Shown here: positions 34,147-47,197 of the stretch, one piece after another | How positions within the stretch are numbered: the stretch's first letter is position 1 | Layout of the letters: each line of letters opens with the position of its first letter | Source of the DNA: Metridium senile | Taxonomy: Eukaryota; Cnidaria; Anthozoa; Actiniaria; Metridiidae | Length of the DNA: 64,000 nucleotides | Reading direction: 5' to 3' | Assembly: GCA_949775045.1 (NCBI GenBank) | Contig: OX459102.1 | Location: 12,556,370-12,620,369, forward strand | Notes under the pieces: generated by a model | What the model was told of the DNA's origin: nothing | What the model saw: the letters and a program-made list of their open reading frames with translations, nothing else | Database searches by the model: none | Position numbers and translations under genes: made by a program

Positions 34147-37100
34147 TCACGTGTAAGAAAGCAAATTAACATCATAGCTGCCATCAATCTAAATACAAAT
34201 CAAACAGTAAACAGAATTTAAAAAGAACAGAAAATACGAATGCATGAAAGGAGAATTGAATTGATTGCACTGAAAGATGGAGGAAGGAAGGAAGGAAGGA
34301 AGGAAGGAAGGAAGGAAGGAAGGAAGGAAGGAAGGAAGGAAGGAAGGAAGGAAGGGAGGGAAGGAAGGAATATGTGTATGAATCAATCAATCATGGAATG
34401 ACAATGGATAAAGATTGACTTACTTCAAATCGTCCAATAGGTCTGTCAGACTTTGAAACAGCCTTTATTTCTTGTGTCATTGCCCACATTTGTTGCATTA
34501 AATCAACAACACTTTCAGATTCAGGAAAACCCTAGAAAACAATAGCATTAATTGTTAAACTAAAAGAGTATTGAATGCAGTTTTGTAACATGTGAAGTAG
34601 AAAGCAAACAGTATAACCATGAAATAAGACAGACACAAGGCATGCATCTTGTCATTCTTCCTCGGGAAAAATGCACAATTTTTCACATGATTTTTGCGGT
34701 TTTACAAATCTTGCAGTAACAGTTTTTAGGAAATTTTGGTGAGATTGTGCATTTTTTGTGCGGTGTCCAACCCCCAACCCTCCCCCTTGTTCCTGGTTAG
34801 TTTTGACTTAAATCTTTTGTTTCATATGATCAGTTATGTGAATCTGGGATTCGGGTTGATTGTCACTCTGGTCTAATCATCTTAGCCACTATCACCACCA
34901 CCATCATCATTATCACCATAACAACTGAAAACATTTTTGTTTATAGAAGCTTACAACTAACTACATTATCTATAGGTATTGATATTATATATTATAGTTT
35001 TAAATTTTTAGATTTTTTCAGATTATATTCTTAGTACTTAATTAATTTTAACTAAAATATTCTTAGTATCATTGTCACATATTAATTTATATATTATATT
35101 GTATCTATTTGTTGTAAAGCGCTTTGTGCATCCAATGTAAAAGCGCTATAGAAATAAAGTTATTATTATTATTATTATTTATTAACAACCACCACAACAG
35201 CACCTTGTTTATTTACCTGGTCTTTAGTCTTTGTAGCAGAGGATGTTTCATCATCATCAACATTTAACCATGATGGAGATGAGCCAAGACTCTAAAAATT
35301 AATAGATCTAGCAATCAGTATTTATTGATCAGAAAGAATGTATCTAGAATAAGTATAAAATAATCTTATATAATACATGTATATAGCTGTTCTCAACAGG
35401 GTTGTCTGTATTGTGATATATACAATATTCGCATCCGATGTGTATGGCATATACAACGGCGAGTTGAAGAAGAGCCATTGTATATCTCATACAGATGGGA
35501 TGAGAATATTGTATAGTGCTTATGAAAGACCAACGTTTACTAGTTTTTTTATATTATTTTTATAAAAATTGTTCAAGATAAATTTAAAGTAAATCTGGTG
35601 AAGAAGATTCAAGTTCAAACTTATGCAAATTAGGACGCTTTTGTATCTAAAATACAACAATCAAAAATCGTCACAGCTGTATGTATCCAATAAATAGTGT
35701 GTGCTGTGGCAGTGCAGTTGTACATGTAATGCACATAGGGTTGTCAGAATAGCGTTAAGAAAATGAAACATTTTTACAGAGTTTTCCGTCAAGTAAGATT
35801 ACTTGATGTTATATTTATTTAGTACCATACTTACAGAAATGCCTGAAGGCATATAGAACCTTAAATTTTCAATCCCAAAGGTGTTCCAGTGGGGCGAAGG
35901 CTGACGGAGAATTAACCTCAGCATTATCACTTCACTAGTGTTACATGACATCTGCAAAAAAAAACATTACTTCCAGTATACATCTGTTATGGATACACCT
36001 CATGATTCAGAAACATTAACATAATACTGTGAGTGAGTAAGTGACTTTAATTAAAGTGGGTGATATGTGACAGCTTGTGCCGTTGACCCTGTGGCCCTCT
36101 ACATACATTGTAGTTAGTTGATTTATGTGAGACCTGACTGTTGTACTAGGATGTCACAAATGGGAGTACACACAACGGTTGACTATTGTAAATTTAATGG
36201 TTGAATATGCTTTGTCAACACAGTAGTTTTGAGAAATTTAGTTCTGAGCTTTTGGCTTGCTGATACATCTTCAGGGAAAGTATGTTAGCAATAACAAGAA
36301 GTAAGTTTTTATCTAATTATCATAGTCACTATCACCACCACCATCATCATTATCACCATAACAACCACCACAACAGCTTTTGGCTTGCTGATACATCTTT
36401 AGGGAAAGTATGTTAACTATAACAAGAAGTAAGTTTTTATCTAAGTAACTACAACAAACTAACGTGTGAAAACAAATAATGAAAAAATAATGGTTACAAA
36501 AAACAATGTTGACAAGGTGTATTCAAGATGAAAGAAACCACCAAGGTTGAGCATCTTGTTTTAAAAGATCATCCAAGATCTTACTAACACCTTAGCAGGT
36601 AAATTTCTTGGAAGAATCTTGGGAAAATCCTAATTAAATCTTGGCAAAAACTTGCAAATTCATGCAAGTTTTTGCAGATTGAGGGTTACATGCCAAGATC
36701 TTGTAACGATCATGGATCTTGGTAAGGTGTTCAACCAGGGCAACACATGCAACCATTTTGTTATCCTAAATTTGTTGAGCTTACCATATCATTAGTAATA
36801 GTGACGTAATCTTGACTACCAGCCTCGTAATGAGGTTGAGGCATTAGGGAGTGCCGCTTTAGACAAAGATTCCATGTGTCTTTCTTTCCTTCCTCTGAAA
36901 AAATTATATTAAAAACATTTTATTCAAATAGACTCTGAAGTGACTGTTTACATTATGAATATTTGAAACAGTGAACAGATAGACAAAAGAAATGAAAAAA
37001 GAAAAAATTATGTCAGAGGAAAATATGCTTAGCACAGATACTTATTGGCAAGAAACCTCAATACCTAATTCCAATTTACTGAAATACCATGCCTAAAATA

Positions 37101-38193
37101 AGTCAAAATCACATCACTACAAGTCCCAAGGTCCCCCTCGATTATATTGAGATCTATTCAATCAAGCCCGGCCATACCAATCGATGAAAATCGATCATCG
37201 AAAACTGATCGATGAAATCGATATTCGTTAGTTAATTAATATTGATTGTATTGGAAATCGATGAAAATCGATAATCACAACAAAATTCATGTGATTTAAT
37301 ATATCGATTACATCGATTGTATTGATTTTATCGAACATAATGTTTGAGCCCGAACGTTAACACCTAAATCGTAACAGACAAAGGTCTTTTAAATTGTTAT
37401 TTGAAATACTGCAGTTGATTTATTATAATTCTACTTGTGATTTAAAAATAAACAAATGATAAGTATCATGATGTTTGCATATGAAATCCATGTCAATTTA
37501 CATTATCGATAAAATCGATCCTAATATCCAGATTAAATCAATATAATCGATAGTCACACCAAACTCAGGGCTGCAAATAAGCGCCAGTCATCGGACAAAT
37601 GTCCGATAAAAAGTGAAATTTGACTGGTAAATGACCGCTTCTGGTAGGACATTTGACCGATCAAATTTTGCTTAAAATAGTATGAATAAGGTAGTTCTTT
37701 CTTTCCTTTTTATTATGTTCACTTAAAAATTAATATTTTTGTCCGACCAGACTGGGTTTTTGACAGGTCAAACTTGCCCTTGGCCTGACAAATGACCAGC
37801 TTATAGAAAAAAATTAATTGCAGCCCTGAAACTGGGTTATCGATTTTCATCGATTTTATCGAATGATTAATCGATTAATTTCGATTTTTATCGATTGATA
37901 TCGATTTTTATCGATTATCGAAATTATCGATTGGTATGGCCGGGAATTAAGCTCTGCTCTACTATTATTTTATTAAGATTACAGTGTAGGAAATTTGCTT
38001 ACCATTGATTTTAGCTTTGATTTCTATTGATGCGATGTAGTTGTTCTGAAATGTTATGCAATCAAGCTGAAAATGAAGTCATAAATCTTCCATTGAACTG
38101 TTATCTCAAGCATAAATGTTGTCTTATATAAGAACAACAACAACAACATCAGCAGCAGAAACAATAGCAGCCGCAACAACAACTATAAAAACA

Positions 38194-38224
<31 letters not shown>

Positions 38225-38429
38225 CTACAAAAACAACAACAGCAGCAACAACAACAACAACATGATAAATCTCTGTTCTACTCACATTAACGGTATCGCA
38301 ACCTGGAAACAACACATCTATCACAGCACATCCCGATTTGAAAGTCGTTCCCGACGTTGTGTCTCCTACTTTAAGAAACACAGGCTTTCTTATGATACAG
38401 TCAAGTAAGCATTCTTTTGGCCTCTCCAT
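34147..38429 (-). CDS. NICN1: NICN1, nicolin-1 (complete, 7 exons)
   Basis: Nicolin-1 is a subunit of the neuronal tubulin polyglutamylase complex, which adds glutamate side chains to tubulin. Exons on the minus strand: 38286-38429, 38003-38066, 36785-36894, 35835-35951, 35217-35291, 34424-34531 and 34147-34188. All have AG/GT borders and consistent phases, giving 219 residues (human 213). Diagnostic segments are CAVIDVLFPGCDTVN, ITFQNNYIASIEIK, LMPQPHYEAGSQDYV, MLRLILRQPSPHWNTFGIE, VDLMQQMWAMTQEIK and the C-terminal IGRFEIDGSYDVNLLSYT, each aligning with vertebrate nicolin-1 in order. The start ATG is the first in the frame and follows a transition into non-coding sequence. The gene looks functional. 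Confidence 0.94.
34279..34370. repeat. (GGAA)n tract in NICN1 last intron
   Basis: About 23 GGAA units, between NICN1 exons 34424-34531 and 34147-34188. GGAA arrays can bind ETS factors; no evidence of use here. Confidence 0.93.
37167..37944. mobile_element. ATCGAT-rich fold-back element with CCCGGCCATACCAATCGAT ends
   Basis: Ends CCCGGCCATACCAATCGAT and ATCGATTGGTATGGCCGGG are inverted; both arms are built of repeated ATCGAT/ATCGAAA motifs. Flanks AATCAAG and AATTAAG differ at one base and may be a 7-bp duplication. A second element (37566-37828) has inserted into it. It lies in NICN1 intron 2. Confidence 0.78.
37566..37828. mobile_element. hAT-like element, CAGGGCTGCAA ends, nested
   Basis: Ends CAGGGCTGCAA and TTGCAGCCCTG sit between AAACT at 37561-37565 and 37829-37833. 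CAGGG ends are typical of hAT; a 5-bp target duplication is shorter than the usual 8 bp but known in some hAT lineages. No transposase. Confidence 0.75.
38130..38265. repeat. (CAA/CAG)n tract in NICN1 intron 1
   Basis: CAACAACAAC and CAGCAGCAGC runs; it supplies the Val/Ala-rich tail of an open frame that in reality ends at the exon 1 donor (38286). Confidence 0.9.
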
Positions 38430-38869
38430 TTATAGCAGAAAAACTCTATTAATTCATTCAAAACATTGCAAATCTTTTGTTTTTAGAATTTTTCGTGTTG
38501 TCAAGCAGCCATCTTGAATTTTACCAACAATGCATTGGTACATAGACACAGGAAGCCCGCGCTAATAAAAATGGGAACTTTGGTAAAGCCGAAAATGGAG
38601 CGGGAAATGGAGGTCCCGTCTCTCAACAAAAAAAAAATTAACATCGAGGGACGTAAAAGAATTCCGTTTTCAGACATGGGTTGTATGGTGGCAGCTTAAT
38701 GCACCTTGATATACCTTCAACTCGAACACGTTGAGTAAGCGCATTGAGCAGTTCTGGAAATGCGCTTGAGAAAAATAGAGAGAGTATTTTAAAATTATAA
38801 AATTATTACTCGGGATTCCTGTGGAATCTAGAGTATAGGTTTCGGCTTTCTTCGCAATCTCGTCCCCAT

Positions 38870-38975
38870 TCGCCGCTAGCTCTTACTGCGCATGTTCAGG
38901 TTCGAGATAGCTCGTCGAGCCTGAACATGCGCAGTAAGAGCTAGCGGCGAATGGGAGCGAGACAGAGATTGTTTC
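38870..38975. repeat. ~105-bp palindrome upstream of NICN1
   Basis: CCATTCGCCGCTAGCTCTTA ... TAAGAGCTAGCGGCGAATGG with TGCGCATGTTCAGG inside each arm. It lies about 450 bp upstream of the NICN1 ATG; likely a hairpin MITE. Confidence 0.72.
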
Positions 38976-40690
38976 TTCGTTTTCATCGCCAATTTGCCGC
39001 GCACGCGCACACGGGTATGGTCAAAGTTCAGTTACGTAGTCAAAGTAGCTAAACAAAGCTACACAGTTCACCTTGTGGCTTGTTAGTCCAGAGCTGGACC
39101 CAATTTTCGCAAAATATTTTTTTTTTGCGCGCGCGGTCTTATTCTTCTACAAAAGAGATTTTTTTTTTACGCGCGTGGTCTTATATTCTTCTATCCGCTA
39201 ATGGAAAGAGTTGCGAAACTAAAAGATGTCGAGCGTTTTTGGAAAGGGCATTTTGAGAGATACCGCGAATTTGTCGTGAAACTTTTGGAGAATAAATTTA
39301 AATCTATCCAACAAGCTACCTATCTATTCAAAAGCGACTTATATTTTAACTTATACAAACTGTAAAAGCACAAAGGATTCAACTACAGAATGTGAACGAA
39401 GCTTGACTGACGAGAAAACGAGGATTGCAAGCATTTTAAGCGAAGAAGATACAAGATTGGCGACGTCTGTTTTTAGTAAACCATGTGATTCTCAAAGTAA
39501 GGCCGCCTGCCTTCACAAGTATGACCATTTCTTTCATAATATAAATAAGTACATTACTTTATATCTTATCATTTTTAATTCAAGGAAGTATTTTCTGTTT
39601 ACCCTATTTGATATTATAAACTTTATTATGGTACAAAACAGTCGCGTTCTTAGACCGCTATACTCAAACTAACAGGTATGCCGATCACCCCTGCCACTTG
39701 GACAAAGGGAGTAAACCCCTCGGGGCCGACTCAGCACTAAAAACTAAATACATTCTACAGGTTAAAGTACCTATTGTTCCTGGCACCTGGTATTACATGA
39801 ATAGTATCACAGCTTGAAGACACCTATAACCCTGTATATCATCCAATCTGGGAATTGCACCCAGTCCTCAAGACAACTACATACAATAGATTGTCAAGTG
39901 TGCTCTCTTACACCAACTAGATCTGATGGCGGGTTGGTGCTTGTGATGATGCCTTGTAATTCCAGGCTGCCAGTTAAGTATTCCATTATAAATATTATTT
40001 AACCATACCATTGTACCATTGCTTAGAAGTACCATTTCCAGACATTCCTAGACTTTTACTATACGCTTACTATATGCTTTTTTGTGCTAGCTACAAGAAG
40101 TACCATGTACAGATAATTGCATTTGCATGCAACATATTCATATCATTAGGTAACAAGCTCTATTCATGAAAACGTCATGCAGATAAAGAAACATGTGCAG
40201 TGTTTTTGTGTAGAAAGATGGCCTCCATCCTCCCCTCACAGCCATCCCATACCACTCCAGTGAAATACACTATCATAGAGAAATTACAACCAAGACAATT
40301 TCTTACTTTGCAATGATATATCCAATGCTTGCGAAACAACAAGACTGAATACCTAAGAGATAGAGCTAAATTCTAAATGACATCATCAATAGTAAATTCA
40401 AATAGTATTGACAAACATAACTTTGTACTCGATTCCTTCCATAGTTACCATCAACACTGACCAGTTCATGCCAAAAATTATAATCAGGCACCAGTTCAGA
40501 GTACATAAGGCAATTTACTCTCCTACTATAATCATAATTAAGAGATGTTTGATCATCGACATCCTAATCCTCTATGATTCCATACATATATGTTCATCAC
40601 AGCCGTGCATGAAAACCCCTAAAAATGGGGAACCTTTCTGGAGTACATTCAAAACATTGCCACTCAGAGTGTAATATACTAGCCATGCTA
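38976..40690. other. Intergenic, no supported gene
   Basis: Contains a short direct repeat (GCGCG.GGTCTTAT.TTCTTCTA at 39125-39195), then ATG 39200 with a 54-codon frame (MERVAKLKDVERFWKGHFER...) and an overlapping frame with SLTDEKTRIASILSEEDTRL. These could be a first exon of a gene divergent to NICN1, but no clean donor joins them. From 39680 there is a copy of the CACTTGGACAAAGGGA sequence also found near 16580. Confidence 0.3.
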
Positions 40691-40694
40691 TAGA

Positions 40695-42240
40695 TCTAGA
40701 GTGTCATCTACCATACCATCCATTGCTACAGTGTCATGTACCCTACCATCCATTGCTATAATGTCCTATACCATACCATCCATTGCTATAGTGTCCTCCA
40801 CCATACCATCCATTGCTTTAGTGTCCTCTACCTTACCATCCATTGCTATAGTGTCCTCTACCATACCATCTATTGCTAGTGTCATCTACCTTACCATCCA
40901 TTGCTATAGTGTCCTCTACTTTACCATCCATTGCTATAGTGTCATCTACCTTACCATCCATTGCTATAGTGTCCTCTACCTTACCATCCATTGCTATAGT
41001 GTCCTCTACCATACCATCTATTGCTATAGTGTCATCTACCTTACCATCCATTGCTATAGTGTCCTCTACTTTACCATCCATTGCTATAGTGTCCTTGATC
41101 TTACCATCCATTGCTATAGTGTCATCTACCACACCATCCATTACTATAGTGTCATCTACCTTACCATCCATTGCTATAGTGTCCTCTACCATACCATCCA
41201 TTGCTATAGTGTCCTCCACCATACCATCCATTGCTATAGTCTCCTCTACCATACCATCCATTGCTATAGTCTCCTCTATCATACCATCCATTACTTTAGT
41301 GTCCTATACCATACTATCCATTGCTATAGTGTCCTCTACCATACCATCCATTGCTATAGTCTCCTCTACCATACCATCCATTGCTTTAGTGTCCTATACC
41401 ATACCATCCATTGCTATAGTGTCGTCTACCATACCATCCATTACTATAGTTTCATCTACCTTACCATCCATTGCTATAGTCTCCTCTATCATACCATCCA
41501 TTACTATAGAGCGTCATATACCATCCATTGCTATAGTGTCATCTACCTTACCATCCATTGCAATAGTGTCCTCTGCCTTACCATACATTGCTATAGTGTC
41601 ATCTACCTTACCATCCATTGCTATAGTGTCCTCTGCCTTACCATCCATTGCTATAGTGTCCTCTACCATACCATCCATTGCTATAGTCTCCTCTACCATA
41701 CCATCCATTGCTATAGTCTCCTCTACCATACCATCCATTGCTATAGTCTCCTCTACCATACCATCCATTGCTATAGTCTCCTCTATCATACCATCCATTA
41801 CTTTAGTGTCCTATACCATACTATCCATTGCTATAGTGTCGTCTACCATACCATCCATTACTATAGTGTCATCTACCTTACCATCCATTGCTATAGTCTC
41901 CTCTATCATACCATCCATTACTATAGAGCGTCATATACCATCCATTGCTATAGTGTCATCTACCTTACCATCCATTGCTATAGTGTCCTCTGCCTTACCA
42001 TCCATTGCTATAGTGTCCTCTGCCTTACCATCCATTGCTATAGTGTCCTCTACCATACCATCCATTGCTATAGTGTCCTCTATCATATCATCCATTGCTA
42101 TAGTCTCCTCTACCCTACCATCCATTGCTATAGTGTCCTTTGCCATACCATCCATTGCTATAGTGTCCTCTACCTTACCATCCATTGCTATAGTGTAATC
42201 TACCATACCATCCATTGGTATAGAGTGTCTTCTAAACATT
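40695..42240. repeat. 30-bp minisatellite (CCATCCATTGCTATAGTGTC)
   Basis: About 50 head-to-tail copies of a 30-bp unit, core ACCATCCATTGCTATAGTGTC plus CTCTACCAT or variants. Because 30 is a multiple of three and the unit lacks stops in several frames, long open frames run on both strands (up to 527 codons). These are artefacts: both strands are open and codons just repeat the unit. Confidence 0.92.
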
Positions 42241-42840
42241 ATACCAGGGAGTATTATTTCATATGCCATACTATTGCCAGATAGTATCATACAATGCCAT
42301 TGTCAGAGTTTCATTTAACCATGCCATACAATTGCCAATGATTACCATACTACACCATAACCAGAGAGTACCATACCATTGCCAGAGAGTATAATGCTTT
42401 ATACCATAACCAGAGAGTACCATACCATTGCCAGAGAGTATAATGCCATGCCATTGCCAGGGAGTAACATACCATACTACTGTCAGAGAGTATATGCATA
42501 CTTTACCATGCCATTGCCAGAAAGTATCCTACTAATATACCCACCATTGCCAGAACGTATAAAGCCATACCATACCATTGCCAGGGAGTATCCTACCCTA
42601 CCACTGTCATAGAGTGTCATACTTTACCATACCATATACCATTGCCAAAGCTAGAGAATAATGCCATATACCATGGCATTGTCAGAGAGTATAAAACAAT
42701 ACTTTACAATACGATCTCTAATTAAGGAGTGTTATACCATATGCCATACCACAGCCAGAGTTTTGTACCATATCTAACCATACTCCTAGTGTCATACCAA
42801 TACCATTTAATCCAGTAAAGAGTGAAATGAAATGTCCACA
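42240..42840. repeat. Degenerate tract of ACCATACCATTGCCAGAGAGTA units
   Basis: A decayed relative of the adjacent minisatellite: irregular copies of CCATTGCCAGAGAGTAT with ATACCATACC linkers, 30-45 bp apart. Frames open by chance. Confidence 0.65.
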
Positions 42841-45170
42841 CCAAGTACAAAAATGACACACAAAAATATGTGCATCAGCATATAATGCATCAATCATATT
42901 GTATCAACTGCAATACCTTCATTTTAGACACAAGTTCATGGCTTACCAAAATTGCCCGTAAATCAAACAACACCCAAAGACACATCATTCAGTTGTCAAG
43001 GCTATATCCAACTAAATAAATATTAAGTTTAAATTGATAGTCTATGGTTTATGGTTTAATTGTTTAGTGGAAAGTTTAGATTAAGGTTTAATTTAAATAT
43101 ATCTCCACACTCACACATGCATTTGTATCTAAAAAGGATAGCCAAGTCAACCAAATTAAATGCCCTTGAAGCATCATTCAATCCAAAGACTAAATTGAAA
43201 GCCAAATGACTATCACTTAAGACAAGTGACTATCACCATTTTAAACAACAATCAACAATTATCTCATACTAAAGTGACAATCAAGTTTGCCACTCACTCC
43301 AAGAGAGATAATATAAAGCAAGCTTACAAACACCAAGCTGGGTTCGTGTCTCTCCTACTCCAACAATTATGTCTGATCATGTGTGTCTTCTTGGTTTAGT
43401 CCAAATTTTCTTCATGTCTTGTCTGATATTGTCCATTGATCTTCTCCATATACGGTCTTCCTATTGGTCTGTTTTCTACATGCACTTCCATGTCTTGTAT
43501 GGTGTTGTCCATCTTACTTATATTTCATTTAATTGTTGGCCATCCTTGGATGTCGATTTCACCATTATATATTCCTTACTTCATGGCAGATTGTGACCTG
43601 GCTATTACCTGACTATAGAAGATGTAAAGGATAAATGTCCAACCATCCATTCAATTGATCAAATAAGAACTATCTACTGCCATTATCACCATGCATTGTC
43701 ATTGACATTAAATTGTAACCCTAATTTAGATCCCGATTATGATCCAACTGACTATTACCTGACTAGCTAGTTGATGTAAATGATAAATATGAGAAATAAA
43801 ATACTTCATTTTTCACGTTAATTGCCATTATTACCAGATTATGTTACCATTACCAGATTTGTGCCCATTTAGGTCAACATTGTAATCCTAATACTATTAC
43901 CTGATTGGTTGATCCAAAGGATAACTGTCTTACCATCTTTTCCTTTGTCTAAGTGATACCTTACCTATTTTCTGCATATCCAAGTTTCATTGTTGTCATT
44001 ATTATTAGTGATATAAATTGTTGCCATTACCGGATTATGTACCCATTCCTTACCCATTCGGCTTGTTACCCAATATATTACCTGGTTCCGGATAAGTTCT
44101 GTCCAGTCATGTATCGACCAATTGCATCTGTTTTGTCCGCGGATTCCTGGCCTTAACTGTATTTACCTGTCAGTTTGATTCACATTTGGTACAGCACTGT
44201 TAATAACCTACCATTTCCAGATCATATCAGTGGACCCAATACAAGACCTGCTGTGCTAGTTATACATTCTTTATATACTCACCAAATTCCATGCTATTTT
44301 AACAAAGGTTTACATCAACTTAGGAACCAATACCTCTCAACCTAGATGAACTTGGAAATAAAAAACATACAGGAAACAAATCGCTTCAAACAAGTTAGTG
44401 CTTTGTAAATAATATTGCAACTTAACTTAACTTGATTCAACTTTTGACAATTTTTCAATAATTTCTTTGAAAAATAGACATATACGCCTATCAGTATTAA
44501 ATGTTTTTATCGATTGCATTAATTGGAACATTTTTTTGCTCGTAATTAGTTTCATTGTAAAATTTCAGTGCATTATAAAGAAATGATTATAATGATTCCA
44601 TTTGAGTGTATATATGCTTTGCACTTTTTCAGGTTTTGATTCAAAAATAATAGAATTAATGAGTTAATGACTTGAAAAGCATACTTTCCAAGTCATTTGG
44701 CCCTAAGTTGTATATACTTACCAAACATACTTACAGATACAGTAGTTCTTCGAGGCACATGATTGTGAATCAGAAAAAGAGCATATTATAATTTTTACAA
44801 GTATTCTTCTATTTACAACAGTAAACTGCTTATATTATTGATAAGCTTATATTATAAGTGTTTTTATCATAACGATAATGATAAATATATTTCTTGCAGT
44901 AACAACTAAAATAAACATTATCTTTTTTGTTTTTCTTGGATAAAAAAACATCTGTTTGAGAATAAAACTTGTCGAGTGTCCAGCTGATCAGAACCAACCA
45001 AAGATGTTTGCCAGAATGAGGATAAAATAACAGGTCCATATTCACCAGCCAAAAAATCTAATCTTCTTCAGTTGTCGTTTAAAAAAGGCTGTTGACTTAA
45101 TTGTGGTTAGCTTCAAAAGCACCCTTCAAAAAGTGTTAAATTATTTTTTAATTTTTATTATCACAATATC
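42840..45170. other. Intergenic or intronic, low complexity
   Basis: AT-rich sequence with loosely repeated ATTACCTGACTA and CCATTACCAGATT phrases at 43600-44200. No exon recognised. Confidence 0.4.
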
Positions 45171-45175
45171 CACAG

Positions 45176-45370
45176 CAAAAATATCGATTTGTCTATAAAT
45201 CATTCCATGCTCCAGAGTCCATTCATGTCCAGTATACAACATTCCAAGTGCTTCCAAGTCTTGAAAAGGCGGAACCATCTTCAAATTCAGATCCAAAAGC
45301 CATTACGTCGAAAATCCAAAAGTTTGTCAGAGTACTTAAACCGAAGCCGGAAACACATGCTCCCAAATAA
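45176..45370 (+). CDS. Putative terminal exon of an unidentified plus-strand gene
   Basis: After a pyrimidine-rich acceptor (TTATCACAATATCCACAG) a phase-0 frame of 64 residues runs to TAA at 45370. It reads QKYRFVYKSFHAPESIHVQY..., then a Pro/Ser/Lys-rich tail ending KFVRVLKPKPETHAPK. Composition looks protein-like and differs from flanking simple sequence. No upstream exon could be joined with confidence, and no family is recognised. It could be chance. Confidence 0.3.
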   Translation, partial: QKYRFVYKSFHAPESIHVQYTTFQVLPSLEKAEPSSNSDPKAITSKIQKFVRVLKPKPETHAPK

Positions 45371-45532
45371 TTATGAGGGTGAAGAAAAATAGACCCACCA
45401 AACCCCAAGCTACCCAATTAAACTATGTTAATATAGGGTATGACCCTATATTAACTATACAGCAGAGTTAAGAGAAGGAATACAACCTCAATTAACCCTG
45501 CATGTAAAATAACCGCAAAATAAAATCCTAAC

Positions 45533-46531
45533 CTATGTGAAGTACTCTGACGCAAATGCTAAGCCGGAGTTTCTGGTTTTTGATTAATTAATAAAGCAAA
45601 GACACAAGACACACAATGTATAAATGACAATATCAATAATAAATGCATACAACATAATCAATGGGGAGTCCTAATCCTAACCTACCCTATACCCTTTGAA
45701 GGAGAAATTAGACTTTGTAGTGTCCACCAATGAGGAGGTCCAGTGTATGGCTATGTAGGGCTAGTCCCACCGTACAAAGTACCCAGCTTGTTTACCCTCA
45801 GTTAAATAACCTAGCTTACCTTGTAAACCATGCAAGAGTACTCACATGGTCACCCCTGCATATATTGATACACAGAGAATTAAACTCCATGATCAACATA
45901 GGCAGGGTCGAGAGCAAACAGCCTCAAAGATCGGAATTAAGACAAAGCAATTTCTCAAAAACTAAAAGCTTTTACCTGGACATAACACAACCAACAAATA
46001 CACCCACCACTCGCAGGCAGTTATATTTGAAGGCCGTTACACTAAACGATGCATGTAAAACTACGTTGCTTTCACCATTGACGAAAAGGAGGATGTCTTC
46101 TTGTCTGCCTAACATGCCGCTGTGCTCAATTTCAAACTTAAATTTGACGCAAATTTGGTGGATGTGGCATGAAACAAAAGCCAAATGAGCACTTACTACA
46201 TATATCCCAAAAAACGAAACTACATTTACAACATCGGATTACCGATGAAAAAACCTAAAAGAAGAGATCCTCAATCCCACAACAATGGTGACGAAAGTCC
46301 TGATAAAAGCTCCGAATAAAATCTAGATTGAAAAATCGATAAATGGACACGTTTTCCGTCACGTGATGTACCCGTGAAAAGCTAAACATTTGAACAAAGG
46401 GAAGACCACCATAAAAAGAAAAACATCTAACCCTGCATGTGCCAGGATGAACACATGCTCGACGTCTTCATCTGTACCAACTTGACTTTCGATGTATATG
46501 GTATCTTGCTGGGTGATGGTCTCTTGAGTCA
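45533..46531 (-). CDS. Putative 3' exons of an unidentified minus-strand gene
   Basis: Three segments join with GT-AG borders and matching phase: 46432-46531 (frame ...TQETITQQDTIYIESQVG... to HAG), 45976-46191 (AHLAFVSCHIHQICVKFKF..., FVNGESNVVLHASFSV, ending CVMSR) and 45533-45572 (NSGLAFASEYFT, stop). The middle exon alternates hydrophobic and polar residues as in beta-strands. Upstream, 47826-47950 and 48180-48280 show donor/acceptor-like sites but no single frame passes through, so they may be untranslated leader exons. Family not recognised. An overlapping 152-codon frame on the plus strand (45730-46188) competes with this reading. Confidence 0.33.
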
Positions 46532-47139
46532 CTGTAGGTGTGGGATGTTGGTAGGTGCATCATGTTAGAGTCTCTTGATTCTTGGCCAATTTGATAATCT
46601 GGTTTTAAAAAAAAAATGAAAAAATTAATAAATGGATAAATGTCTAAACTCAAAATTGAAATAATGAACAAAATAAATAAAAAGGATAGATACACAGATT
46701 AAAATAAACATATACAAACAAATCGATGTAAACAAATAAATAGATAAACATATCTAAACAATCAAATTAATAAATCTATAAATAAAATAAATAAATAAGC
46801 AAATATAAATAAGCAAATTAAATGAATAAATTATATTAAAAAACGATAAATAAATAAATTTAATAAGAAAACTAGCGAAAAGAAATTACGTTTTCTTTAA
46901 TATTAAATTGTATTAGCAAAGTTCTTCTGATTAGAGAAGCAAATAAATGTACAAAAAAAATAGATACTTTAGAAGTAATAAATAAATAAAAAGAAAAATT
47001 AATAAATGGTGAAACGACAAAGAAGGTGAAATATAAAATTCACAAATTCATGGCAGACGAACCATGACTGAATAAATATACAAACAAAAAGGCAACTGAA
47101 AAATACAACAAAAATACCGAAATGAAAGAGTGAAAACCC

Positions 47140-47155
47140 CGCATCTCCCCCCCCC

Positions 47156-47197
<42 letters not shown>

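Noticed and set aside
39200..39672. Frames MERVAKLKDVERF... and ...LTDEKTRIASIL... as a gene divergent from NICN1
   Set aside because: No donor/acceptor pair joins them and no family is recognised; kept only as a note.
40701..42284. 527-codon plus-strand ORF (and 441-codon and minus-strand frames)
   Set aside because: Pure translation of a 30-bp minisatellite; several frames and both strands are open.
45730..46188. 152-codon plus-strand ORF with ATG
   Set aside because: Low-similarity composition; the minus-strand reading has better splice borders. Not excluded completely.
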